Notes: generated by a model not told the origin, from the letters alone. A stretch of DNA of 16,411 nt from Desulfovibrio sp. UBA4079 (GCA_002382645.1 DFYP01000207.1:634-17044), one strand, 5' to 3'; positions 6,918 to 14,365 are shown, counted from the first letter of the stretch. Program-made: numbers and translations.

Positions 6918-6943
6918 GGGCCGCCGGGTTTCCCCGGCGGCCC
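6918..6943 (-). terminator. Probable terminator of the dapA operon (minus strand)
   Basis: Perfect 11-bp inverted repeat GGGCCGCCGGG / CCCGGCGGCCC with a 4-base loop, 26 bases past the dapA stop. On the minus strand it is followed by the moderately T-rich TTGCATTTCG, not a clean T-run. On the plus strand it could back up the ppaC terminator (TTTTT at 6951-6955). Confidence 0.65.
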
Positions 6944-6969
6944 TGTCTGGTTTTTCGTACGCGGCCCGG

Positions 6970-7854
6970 CTACTTGATGAGCTTGTGCTTCTTGAGCATG
7001 GCCTTGAGCGGGGCCACGTTGGCCTCGGTGAGCGGGGCCAGGGGCAGGCGCAGGCCCGGTTTGCAGCGGCCCATGTAGGACAGGGCGGTCTTCACCGGGA
7101 TGGGGTTGGTCTCCAGGAACATGGCCCGGGAGATGTCCTGGATGGCGATGTTCAGGGCCTGGGCCTTCTTCATGTCGCCCTTGAAGAAGGCGGCGCAGAG
7201 CTGGGCCATCTTGGCGGGCAGGATGTTGGAGACCACGGAGATGACGCCCTGGCCGCCCACGGAGAGCAGCGGCAGGACCGTGAAGTCGTCGCCGGACAGG
7301 AGCAGGAACTTGGGCCCGCAGAGCTCCAGGACCTCGGTGCACTGCTTGAGGTCGCCGGTGGCCTCCTTGACGCCGATGGCCTTGGGCACTTCCTTGGCGA
7401 TGCGGGCCAGGGTCTTGGGCAGCAGGTTCAGGCCGGTGCGTCCGGGCACGTTATAGACCACCATGGGCAGGGGCACGGCCTTGGCAATGGCCTTGAAATG
7501 CCCCACCAGCCCGTCGGGAGTGGGTTTGTTGTAGTAGGGCGTGATCTGGAGCGTGGCGTCGGCCCCGGCCTTCTTGGCCAGCTTGGTCAGCTCGATGGCC
7601 TCGCGCGTGCTGTTGGAGCCCGCCCCGGCGATGACCGGCACGCGCTTTTTGACCTGCTCCACGCACATGCGGATGACCCGGCCCTGTTCCTCGTGGTCCA
7701 TGGTGGCGGCCTCGCCGGTGGTGCCGCAGGGCACCAGGCCGTCGATGCCCTGTTCGATCTGCCACTCCACGTGCGCCCGGTAGGCCTCCTCGTCCACCTT
7801 CCCCTGCTTGGTGAAGGGGGTGACGAGCGCGGTGAACGCCCCGCGAATCTTCAT
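6970..7854 (-). CDS. dapA: 4-hydroxy-tetrahydrodipicolinate synthase DapA
   Basis: Condenses pyruvate with aspartate semialdehyde, the first committed step to diaminopimelate and lysine. The 294-aa TIM barrel shows all catalytic residues: Thr45/Thr46 in PCGTTGEAATM, Tyr108 in ITPYYNKPTPDG, Tyr134 in VVYNVPGRTG with Arg139, and the Schiff-base Lys163 in IGVKEATGD. These match E. coli Thr44, Tyr107, Tyr133, Arg138 and Lys161 within one or two positions. The ATG is preceded on the minus strand by GAGGGAGGAG, a strong ribosome-binding site. It is the last gene of the minus-strand run, 31 bases after the UshA-like gene, and is followed by a hairpin terminator. Nothing odd in the protein itself. 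Confidence 0.98.
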   Translation of the reverse strand: MKIRGAFTALVTPFTKQGKVDEEAYRAHVEWQIEQGIDGLVPCGTTGEAATMDHEEQGRVIRMCVEQVKKRVPVIAGAGSNSTREAIELTKLAKKAGADATLQITPYYNKPTPDGLVGHFKAIAKAVPLPMVVYNVPGRTGLNLLPKTLARIAKEVPKAIGVKEATGDLKQCTEVLELCGPKFLLLSGDDFTVLPLLSVGGQGVISVVSNILPAKMAQLCAAFFKGDMKKAQALNIAIQDISRAMFLETNPIPVKTALSYMGRCKPGLRLPLAPLTEANVAPLKAMLKKHKLIK

Positions 7855-7885
7855 GACTCCTCCCTCGGCGGTGATTTTCCGCCGT

Positions 7886-8773
7886 CTAGTCCGTTTCCAT
7901 GCCCTCGAACAGGGCGCTGATGGCGGGATCCTCGCGCACCTGGTCGGTGAGTCCGATGTTCAGGGAGCGGATGTCCCCCTCGTCGCGCCAGCGGAATCCC
8001 GGATCGCGGCCGGGCCACTCCAGAACTTCCAGGCGGTTCAAGGCCTTGCCCAGGCCGTAGGCGCGCATCCAGTAGGTCTTGCCCTCGCCGGCCACCATGC
8101 CCTTGAAGCCCGGGCCCGGGCCCGCGCCCAGGAGGATGTCCGGCAGGACCGCGTCCAGGGTGCGCAGGTAGGTCAGTTCCACAAAGTAGCCCCAGGGGCT
8201 CACGCCCACCACCAGTTTGGCGGTCTTGCGCTGGTGCTCCACGGCCTTGGAGATCAGGCCGATGAGGTCCTTGGGCGGCTCTTTTTCCGTGGGGGTCAGC
8301 GGCGGCAGGAGCACGAATCCCACCTTGCCGCCCCCGGGCAGGGGCAGCTCGGCCTGGGTCACGCTGGGCACGGTGAGCCACTGGCCCGGCAGGGAGACCC
8401 CGGCCTTGCGCATGGCCGCGGCCTCGTCCGGGATGAGCAGGCCCAGGTCGAAGTTGATCTTGGAATAGGCCTCGGCCAGGGCCTTCATCTTGGCCTGCGT
8501 GGGCTGCTTGCGGTCCTCGGGCAGGAACTCCCAGCCCCCGGAGATGGCGAACACGGGCACGGTCTTGCCCATGCTCTGGCGCAGGTCGTGGATGTAGGAG
8601 GCCCGGCGGGACAGGCCGCCGATGATCTTGCCGCCGCAGACCGGGCAGGGCCTGACGGCGCCTTCCGAGTTGCCGGAGAAGACGATGGTCAGCAGGGGAT
8701 CGGCGGACCAGGACGCGCCCGCGCTGAGGAGCAGCGCGGTGAGCATCGCCAAGGTCGCGATGAACTGTTTCAT
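7886..8773 (-). CDS. Secreted protein with a degenerate UshA/5'-nucleotidase-like phosphoesterase domain
   Basis: Function unknown. Residues 1-20 form a signal peptide (Lys2, hydrophobic 4-16, likely cut after Ala-Gly-Ala20), so it is probably periplasmic. The mature part follows the beta-alpha order of the N-terminal metallophosphoesterase domain of 5'-nucleotidases: TIVFSGNSEG at the first strand, GGLSRRASYIHDLRQ (compare the GG-ARRA-LR helix of that family), VGFVLLPPLT, LVVGVSPWGY, PDILLGAGPGPG and a terminal GKALNRLEVLEW strand. The metal ligands expected in these positions (Asp-x-His, Gly-Asp, Asn-His-Glu, Gly-His-x-His) are all absent. A CxxC (CPVC, 43-46) is present in the first loop. 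At 295 aa it has no C-terminal nucleotide-binding domain. It is six bases after the HU stop, so likely co-transcribed. The fold assignment is by eye; the absence of catalysis is inference. Confidence 0.72.
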   Translation of the reverse strand: MKQFIATLAMLTALLLSAGASWSADPLLTIVFSGNSEGAVRPCPVCGGKIIGGLSRRASYIHDLRQSMGKTVPVFAISGGWEFLPEDRKQPTQAKMKALAEAYSKINFDLGLLIPDEAAAMRKAGVSLPGQWLTVPSVTQAELPLPGGGKVGFVLLPPLTPTEKEPPKDLIGLISKAVEHQRKTAKLVVGVSPWGYFVELTYLRTLDAVLPDILLGAGPGPGFKGMVAGEGKTYWMRAYGLGKALNRLEVLEWPGRDPGFRWRDEGDIRSLNIGLTDQVREDPAISALFEGMETD

Positions 8774-8779
8774 TGCCGC

Positions 8780-9055
8780 CTAGCCGTTGATGTATTCCTT
8801 GAGTTCCTTGCCGGGGCGGAAGAAGGGCAGTTTTTTGGGCTGGACTTTGACCACGGCGCCGGTCTTGGGGTTGCGGCCGGTGTAGCCGCTGTAGGCCTTG
8901 ATCTTGAAGCTGCCGAAGCCGCGGATCTCGACCCGGTCGCCGCGCACCAAGGCCTCCTTCACCGCGTCCACAAAGGCGGTGACGATCTTGGTGGATTCCT
9001 CGATGTGCAGCTTTTTCTTCTCAGCCAGGGCCTTGATCAGTTCGCTCTTGTTCAT
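8780..9055 (-). CDS. HU/IHF family DNA-binding protein
   Basis: Small nucleoid protein that bends DNA as a dimer. 91 aa, the normal length. The N-terminal helices (MNKSELIKALAEKK to about 40) form the dimer body; GFGSF (46-50) and the beta-arm motif GRNPKTG (60-66), whose Pro63 intercalates DNA, are the family signature, followed by FFRPGKELKE. HU and IHF subunits are not separable by eye here. The start at 9055 is chosen because it gives the canonical MNKSEL beginning; the frame stays open to an ATG at 9130, but the extra 25 residues have no family counterpart. A G-rich GGGGG lies upstream as ribosome-binding site. It begins 124 bases after the ATPase gene, leaving room for its own promoter, and its stop is six bases before the secreted protein's ATG. 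Confidence 0.95.
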   Translation of the reverse strand: MNKSELIKALAEKKKLHIEESTKIVTAFVDAVKEALVRGDRVEIRGFGSFKIKAYSGYTGRNPKTGAVVKVQPKKLPFFRPGKELKEYING

Positions 9056-9099
9056 GGCGTCCCCCAAGTGCTTTGACGGCATGCCTGCGGTCCGGCGGC

Positions 9100-9121
9100 C
9101 GCCCCCAACGGACTGGGGGCG
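9100..9121 (-). other. Hairpin in the HU gene leader
   Basis: Inverted repeat of eight base pairs (CGCCCCCA with TGGGGGCG on the plus strand) with a six-base loop, 45 bases upstream of the HU start. No T-run follows on the minus strand, so it is unlikely to terminate the ATPase message; an mRNA leader structure is more plausible. Confidence 0.4.
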
Positions 9122-9179
9122 CGTTCGCACCGCTCATGAAAGATATCCATGCCGAAAAATACAGGTTTTCGTCAAGATA

Positions 9180-10004
9180 TTAATCCGTGCCGATTCCCTG
9201 TAAAGGCCCAAGAACCGGGGTTCCGGCCAGTTCCTTCAGGCTATCAGCGCGGTATTTTTCAATTTTCACGGCCAGTGAAAAAATGTCACGGCCGGCCTGA
9301 CATTTCGGGGCGAACTTGAGGAGCGGGGTCTGATTGCGCACGGCCTCCACCACGGTGGGGTCCAGCTGCACGTGGCCCAGGTCGGTGAGCTCCAGGTCCA
9401 GGAAATTCTTGCAGGCCATGTCCAGGCGCTTGAAGGTCTGGCGGGCCTCGCGGGCGTCGGCGGCCTGGTTGACCACCACCCAGAAGTCCCGGACCCCGTG
9501 CTGGCTGGCCAGGACCTTGATCACGGCGTAGCCGTCGGTGAGCGAGGTGGGCTCGGGCGTGACCACCACGAGCCGGTGCCGGGCGGCCTGGGCAAAGGAC
9601 AGCACCGTGCGGTTGATGCCCGCGCCCAGGTCCAGGACCAGGAAGTGGTAGCGGCCCACCAGGTCCGTGAGGCGCTGGAACAACAGGCCCTGCATGTCCT
9701 CGTCCATCTCCACCAGCTCGGGCACGCCGCTGGCCGCGGGCAGGATGTCCAGGCCGCCCGGCTCCAGGGCCAGGACCACGTCCCGGGGCCGGACGCCCTC
9801 GCGCAGCAGGTCCTGGAGGTTCTTGTCCGGGGACAGGCCCAGGAGCACGTCCAGGTTGGCCAGGCCCAGGTCGCAGTCCATGAGCAGCAGGCTGTGTCCG
9901 GCGGCGTGCAGGGCGTAGCCCAGATTCAGGGCCAGGTTGGTCTTGCCCACGCCGCCCTTGCCCGAGAGCACGGCCAGGGAGAGCGTCTGGTTGGCGTTGT
10001 GCAT
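9180..10004 (-). CDS. FlhG/MinD-like ATPase (ParA/MinD superfamily)
   Basis: ATPase of the deviant Walker A class that positions cell structures. 274 aa. The P-loop is SGKGGVGKTN (14-23), followed by the Walker A'-like MDCDLGLANLDVLLG (42-56), Walker B VLDLGAGI (123-130) and TPEPTSLTDGYAVIK (149-163), wording typical of FlhG/FleN (flagellar number control) rather than septal MinD. The C-terminal part DPTVVEAVRNQTPLLKFAP also fits FlhG. No amphipathic membrane-targeting helix of MinD type is evident at the end. Two starts are possible: ATG at 10016 overlaps the GGDEF stop as ATGA, while ATG at 10004 has GAGGGA four bases upstream; the latter is preferred. No flagellar genes are nearby, so the cargo is unknown. 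Confidence 0.9.
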   Translation of the reverse strand: MHNANQTLSLAVLSGKGGVGKTNLALNLGYALHAAGHSLLLMDCDLGLANLDVLLGLSPDKNLQDLLREGVRPRDVVLALEPGGLDILPAASGVPELVEMDEDMQGLLFQRLTDLVGRYHFLVLDLGAGINRTVLSFAQAARHRLVVVTPEPTSLTDGYAVIKVLASQHGVRDFWVVVNQAADAREARQTFKRLDMACKNFLDLELTDLGHVQLDPTVVEAVRNQTPLLKFAPKCQAGRDIFSLAVKIEKYRADSLKELAGTPVLGPLQGIGTD

Positions 10005-10012
10005 GGTTTCCC

Positions 10013-10864
10013 TCATTTGCCGAAGAGGAATTTCTTCTCGTTGGCGTGCACCTGGGTGGCCTCGCGGGTGACCAGGTCCACGTCGGGCAGGGGCGCGGTG
10101 ACAACGCGGTTCTTGCCCTGGCCCTTGGCCCGGTACAGGGCCTTGTCGGCCAGGGCCATGAGCTCGGCCTCGGTCAGGGGCACGCTGCCCCGGTAGGAGG
10201 CCAGTCCGGCCGAGAAAGTCACCTGGAAGCGCTGCTCCGGCCCCTGGAAGACGATTTCCGAGAACTGGGCCAGGACGCGGCCCACGATCTCCGAGGACTT
10301 CACCAGGCCCACGCCGGAGAGGATCAGGGCGAACTCCTCGCCGCCGATGCGCGCGGCCAGGTCGTAGCGGCGCTTGTTCTCCAGGAGCACGCGGGCCAGG
10401 GCCTTGAGCACCTCGTCGCCGCAGGGGTGGCCGTGGGTGTCGTTCACGGCCTTGAAGTCGTCCAGGTCCATGAGCGCCAGGCACACGGGCATGCGGCTGC
10501 GCCGGGCCCGCTCGATCTCCAGGTCCAGGGCCCGCTCGAAGGAGCGGCGGTTGGCCAGGCCGGTGAGCGGGTCGTGGTCGGTCTGGTAGGCCAGCCGGTC
10601 CAGGGTCTGCTGGTACAGGGTCAGGTGCGGCAGGGCCCGGCCGTCCAGGGGCAGGGTCAGCCAGTGGTGCAGCCCGTGCTCCTCGGCCAGGGCCGACCAG
10701 CGCTCCAGGTCCAGGCCCGGGAACAGCCGGAACACGCCCAGGCCGCCGCCGTTGTCCCATTCCCGGCAGGTCGCCTCGTGCTCTCCGCAGAGGGCCTGGC
10801 GCAGGGCCGTGAGATCGGCCAGCAGATGGGCGTTTAGGCCCGGATCAGGCTTTTTTTCCGGCAT
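10013..10864 (-). CDS. GGDEF-domain diguanylate cyclase
   Basis: Makes the second messenger c-di-GMP from two GTP. The 283 aa have a C-terminal GGDEF domain from about residue 97 (HDPLTGLANRRSFERAL) with MDLDDFKAVNDTHGHPCGD, the active site GGEEF (174-178), and an RxxD product-inhibition site (Arg165-Asp168) at the standard distance, so an active, feedback-inhibited enzyme is expected. Residues 1-95 are soluble, rich in Leu/Trp/His, and match no sensor domain I recognise; there is no membrane segment. The ATG at 10864 overlaps the end of prfB by 20 bases and has no visible ribosome-binding site, suggesting coupling to prfB translation; the first residues are therefore uncertain. Its stop overlaps or nearly touches the ATPase gene start. 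Confidence 0.93.
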   Translation of the reverse strand: MPEKKPDPGLNAHLLADLTALRQALCGEHEATCREWDNGGGLGVFRLFPGLDLERWSALAEEHGLHHWLTLPLDGRALPHLTLYQQTLDRLAYQTDHDPLTGLANRRSFERALDLEIERARRSRMPVCLALMDLDDFKAVNDTHGHPCGDEVLKALARVLLENKRRYDLAARIGGEEFALILSGVGLVKSSEIVGRVLAQFSEIVFQGPEQRFQVTFSAGLASYRGSVPLTEAELMALADKALYRAKGQGKNRVVTAPLPDVDLVTREATQVHANEKKFLFGK

Positions 10865-11961
10865 GGGCGTACAGCAGCTGGCCGCGGATCAGCTCGTCCA
10901 GGTCGCCGTCCAGCACGGCGTCCACGTTTCCGGTCTCGGTGTCCGAGCGGTGATCCTTGACCAGCCGGTAGGGTTGCAGGGTGTAGGTGCGGATCTGACT
11001 GCCGAAGCCGATGGCGTCCTTGGCCGCGTGGTCCGCCCGCTTGGCCTCCTCGATCTTCTTGAGCTCCAGCTCGTAGAGCCGGGCCTTGAGGATCTTCATG
11101 GCCAGGGCCTTGTTCTTGAGCTGGGACTTCTCGTTCTGGCACTGGACCACGATGTTCGTGGGCAGGTGCGTGATGCGCACGGCCGAGTTGGTCCGGTTCA
11201 CGTGCTGACCGCCCGGCCCGCTGGCCCGGAACACGTCGAGGCGCAGGTCCTCGTCGCGCACGTCGATCTCGATGTCCTGCTCGATGTCCGGATAGACCGC
11301 CACCGAGGCGAAGGAGGTGTGCCGGCGGCCCGAGGCGTCGAACGGCGAGATGCGGATGAGCCGGTGGATGCCGGTCTCGCCCTTGAGCAGGCCGTAGGCG
11401 TAGAGCCCGTCGATGGACAGGGTCACGCTCTTGAGCCCGGCCTCTTCGCCCGGCAGGAAGTCCATGACCGTCACGGCATAGCCCTTGGCCTCGGCCCAGC
11501 GGGTGTACATGCGCAGGAGCATCTCGGCCCAGTCCTGGGACTCCACGCCGCCCGCGCCGGGGTGGATCTCCAGGATGGCCGCGGTCTTGTCCTCGGGCCC
11601 GGAGAGCAGGGTGGCCATTTCCGTGGTGTGCAGGCAGCGGGACAGGGTGGAGAGCTGCTCGTTGAGCGCCTCCAGGGCCTCGGCGCTCTTGTCCTCGCGG
11701 GCCATCTCCAGCCACTCCTCGGTGTCCCGGCGGGCCTTGTCCAGGGTGGCGTACATCTCCAGCCGGGCCTCCAGCTGGCTTTTTTCGCGCAGGACCGGGG
11801 TCAGCTTCTCGGGCTTGTCCCAGGCGCCGGGGCGGGACAGCTCGGACTCGATCTCGGCCAGCCGCTCCCTGGAGGCCTGATAGTCAAAGCCGCCCCCAGA
11901 GGGATTGGAACTGGTCCAGGAGCTCGGTGCCCAGGGTCTTCAAATCGGGATATTGCAGCAT
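10845..11961 (-). CDS. prfB: Peptide chain release factor 2, with programmed +1 frameshift
   Basis: RF2 recognises UGA and UAA and releases the finished peptide. It is encoded in two parts: 25 codons from ATG 11961 to CTT (11889-11887), then TGA; skipping the T at 11886 continues GAC TAT CAG to the stop at 10845, for 371 aa. With this joining the SPF stop-codon tripeptide falls at 205-207 and the GGQ peptidyl-release motif at 250-252, the same numbers as in E. coli RF2, which confirms start and shift. A ribosome-binding site AAGGA lies just before the ATG. lnt ends 13 bases upstream; the GGDEF gene overlaps the 3' end by 20 bases. Gene callers commonly truncate it to the internal ATG at 11756 (303 aa). 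Full-length RF2 controls its own level: low RF2 pauses at UGA and favours the shift. Confidence 0.97.
11883..11901 (-). promoter_or_regulatory. RF2 autoregulatory +1 frameshift site
   Basis: On the minus strand: CTC TGG GGG CGG CTT TGA C. The slippery CTT-TGA-C is identical to the classical prfB site, and the G-rich internal Shine-Dalgarno (GGGGG) is three bases before CTT, the same spacing as the E. coli AGGGGG-TAT-CTT. It lacks the leading A (TGGGGG). Confidence 0.95.
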
Positions 11962-11974
11962 GGTGTTCCTTGTT

Positions 11975-13498
11975 TCAGCCGCGCAATCTCCGGCGCGGGG
12001 CGGTTCCGGCCGGGGCCAGCAGGCAGGCCAGGGCCAGGAGGGCGGCGGTTCCGGTCAGGATCCAGGTCTGGACCCGGAAGGTCCGGTGAAAGAACGTGGT
12101 CCCGGACTCCAGCCGGACCTCGCCGCGCACCGCGGCCTCGACGAACAGGCCGCTTTTGGCCGTGATCCGGCCCAGGGGGTCGATCAGCAGCGAGACGCCC
12201 GTGTTGGTGGCCCGGGCCAGCCAGCGCCCCTGTTCCACGGCCCGCAGGATGGTGAGCTGGAGGTGCTGCCAGGGGGCCGAGGAGTCGCCGAACCAGGCGT
12301 CGTTGCTGATGCTCACCAGGAGATTGGCCCCTTGCTCCACGCGGCGCTGGGCCAGTTCCGGGAAGATGCCTTCATAGCAGACCAGGGTTCCCAGGGCAAT
12401 GGCGCCGCTGGTCAGGGCCCGCTCGTTGTGGCCGGAGGAGAAGTCGCCCACGCTCTCCACCAGCTTGCCCAGGGGCAGCCACTGGCCCAGGGGCACGTAT
12501 TCGCCGAAGGGCACCAGGTGCTCCTTGTCGTAGTGCCCGGCCTCGCGGCCGTCCGGGCCCAGGAGATAGGCCCGGTTGAGCAGCTGGGGCACGGCCGGCG
12601 GGGTGGCCGGAACGTAGGCCGGGGCCCCGGCCAGCAGGGCCGTGCCGTGCGCGTGGACAAAGCCCGTGACCCGGTCGCGCAGGGGGCTGGACTCCTGGAA
12701 ATAGAACGGCAGGGCCGTCTCGGGCCAGACCAGCAGGTCCAGCTTGCCGGACTCCAGGGCCTGGGCCGAGAGCCGGGCGTACTTCTCCACCGTGGCCACC
12801 TGGTATTCCGGGTCCCACTTGAGGCTCTGGTCGATGTTGCCCTGGATCAGGGCCACGTGTGCGGCGGGGCCCTGGAAATCGGCCTGGCGCACGTTCTGCC
12901 AGCCGAAGAATCCCAGGCCGGCGGCCAGGATCAGGGCCGGGACCAGGGCCTGGACATGCCGCGAGGCCAGGGCCAGACCCGCGGCCACGGCCGCCAGCGC
13001 GCCGGACAGGCCGTAGGCCCCGATGAGCGACGCGCCCTGGACGGCCCAGGGCCAGGGGGCCGCGGACGAGGACAGGGTCAGCCAGGAAAAGCCCGTGAGC
13101 AGGCGGCCCATGCACCATTCCATGCCGGCCCAGAGGAATCCGGCGCAGAGCGGGACGAGCAGCGGGGAGAACCGGCGCAGGGCCCGCTGCATGAACAGGG
13201 TGAACAGGCCGTAATAGACCCCCAGGGCCGAGGCCAGAAGCAGGGGGCAGGGCAGGGCCAGGTACCAGGGCAGGTTCCCGTAGTGCTGCACCGGGATGTA
13301 GATCCAGTAGAGGCAGCCGGAACCGGCCAGGGTCCCGGCCAGCCAGCCGGTCTTCATGGCCGCCTTGGCGCCCTTGGCCCGGGCCGCGATGCAGAGGAGC
13401 CCCAGGGGCAGGAGCAGGGCCGCCGGGGGGACCTGGAGAAAGGGATTGGCGAAGCCGAGCCAGGCCCCGGCGGCGCAGAGCAGGACGAGCATGGTCAT
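11975..13498 (-). CDS. lnt: Apolipoprotein N-acyltransferase Lnt
   Basis: Inner-membrane enzyme that adds the third acyl chain to the N-terminal Cys of lipoproteins. 507 aa, usual length. About six hydrophobic segments fill residues 1-200 (for example MLVLLCAAGAWLGFANPF and ALIGA-type helices), followed by the periplasmic nitrilase-like domain with the catalytic triad Glu260 (VWPETALPF), Lys325 (YDKEHLVPFGEYVP) and Cys374 (VCYEGIFPEL), plus SNDAWFG (398-404). A last membrane helix (about 478-496) closes the protein. The ATG at 13498 overlaps the corC stop (ATGA), and a second ATG lies two codons later. corC-lnt order is as in E. coli ybeX-lnt. prfB starts 13 bases downstream, so envelope and translation genes probably share a transcript. 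Confidence 0.97.
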   Translation of the reverse strand: MTMLVLLCAAGAWLGFANPFLQVPPAALLLPLGLLCIAARAKGAKAAMKTGWLAGTLAGSGCLYWIYIPVQHYGNLPWYLALPCPLLLASALGVYYGLFTLFMQRALRRFSPLLVPLCAGFLWAGMEWCMGRLLTGFSWLTLSSSAAPWPWAVQGASLIGAYGLSGALAAVAAGLALASRHVQALVPALILAAGLGFFGWQNVRQADFQGPAAHVALIQGNIDQSLKWDPEYQVATVEKYARLSAQALESGKLDLLVWPETALPFYFQESSPLRDRVTGFVHAHGTALLAGAPAYVPATPPAVPQLLNRAYLLGPDGREAGHYDKEHLVPFGEYVPLGQWLPLGKLVESVGDFSSGHNERALTSGAIALGTLVCYEGIFPELAQRRVEQGANLLVSISNDAWFGDSSAPWQHLQLTILRAVEQGRWLARATNTGVSLLIDPLGRITAKSGLFVEAAVRGEVRLESGTTFFHRTFRVQTWILTGTAALLALACLLAPAGTAPRRRLRG

Positions 13499-14349
13499 GC
13501 TTTCGGGGTCTCCGGCCTGTTCGGGAGGGGTTCGATGCGCACCAGGCGCACGTGCTTGGCGTCGGCGTCCTGGACCAGGAAGCGCCAGGGCCCCAGGTCA
13601 AAGGATTCGCCGTCGGCCGGGACGGCCCCGGCCAGTTCGGTGAGGTAGCCGCCGATGCTCTCCACGTCCTCGGAGGCCAGGTCCAGGCCCAGGGCCGTGT
13701 TCACGTCCTCCAGGAGGGTGCGGCCGGAGCAGAGCATGCTGCCGTCCTCGCGGCGCTCGATCTCGTCGGGCCTCAGGGCGTCGTACTCGTCCTCGATGTC
13801 GCCCACGATCTCTTCGAGCACGTCCTCCATGGTCACCAGCCCGGCCGTGCCGCCGTACTCGTCCTGGACGATGCCCAGGTGCATGCGCTCGTTCTGGAAC
13901 TGGCGCAGCAGGCTGCGCACGCTGGCCTGGGCGTTGACGAAGAAGATGGGCCGCATGATGTTTTTGGGTCCGCAGGGGGCCTGGCCCTGGCAGTGGGGGT
14001 CCAGCAGGGGCCGCAGCAGGTCCTTGGCGTGCACGATGCCGACCATGCGGTCCTTGGTCTCCTCAAAGATGGGGATGCGCGAGTGGCCGCAGGTCACGAT
14101 GAGCCCGGCCAGCTCCTCCAGGCTCGCGTCGGCCTCGGCGCAGGCGATGTCGATGCGCGGGACCATGATGTCCTCGACCCGGGTCTTGCCCAGGTCGAGC
14201 ACGTTGAGCAGCATGGAGACCTGTTCGGCGGGGATGGCGCCCTCGTCCTTGGCGTCCAGGATGTGCTCTTCCAGATCGTGGCTGTTGGTCTTGCTGCGGA
14301 AGAGGTTGATGATCCGGGAGAGAAATCGGCCGTCGGAATCCTCGTCCAA
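13495..14349 (-). CDS. corC: CorC/YbeX-like CBS-domain protein, TTG start
   Basis: Soluble CBS-pair protein of the CorC/HlyC family, linked to divalent cation efflux or ribosome physiology in E. coli; precise role unsettled. 284 aa without a membrane domain, the short form. Residues 1-55 lead into the CBS pair (MVPRIDI at 62-68; HSRIPIFEE; GIVHAKDLL; IMRPIFFV; DEYGGTAGLVTMEDVLEEIVGDI at 163-185). The C-terminal CorC_HlyC domain spans about 200-275 (GRTLLEDVNTALGLDL, VESIGGYLTELAG). The start is TTG at 14349: AAGGAG lies seven bases upstream, it begins at the typical family N-terminus, and no better start is in frame. It overlaps lnt by four bases. A candidate sigma-70 promoter precedes it. 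Confidence 0.93.
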   Translation of the reverse strand: MDEDSDGRFLSRIINLFRSKTNSHDLEEHILDAKDEGAIPAEQVSMLLNVLDLGKTRVEDIMVPRIDIACAEADASLEELAGLIVTCGHSRIPIFEETKDRMVGIVHAKDLLRPLLDPHCQGQAPCGPKNIMRPIFFVNAQASVRSLLRQFQNERMHLGIVQDEYGGTAGLVTMEDVLEEIVGDIEDEYDALRPDEIERREDGSMLCSGRTLLEDVNTALGLDLASEDVESIGGYLTELAGAVPADGESFDLGPWRFLVQDADAKHVRLVRIEPLPNRPETPKA

Positions 14350-14365
14350 AACGCGTCTCCTTGTG

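Noticed and set aside
9056..9130. 25-residue N-terminal extension of the HU protein
   Set aside because: HU proteins begin at MNKSEL-type sequence; the extension is Arg/Gly-rich, overlaps the leader hairpin and has no family match.
10005..10760. Extension of the ATPase frame upstream across the GGDEF gene (526 codons in total)
   Set aside because: The upstream half is a Pro/Gly/Arg-rich shadow of the cyclase; family similarity begins only after 10004.
11975..13648. Large plus-strand frames (up to 573 codons) opposite lnt and corC
   Set aside because: Gly/Gln/Arg-rich antisense readings; the minus strand carries a complete Lnt with its catalytic triad.
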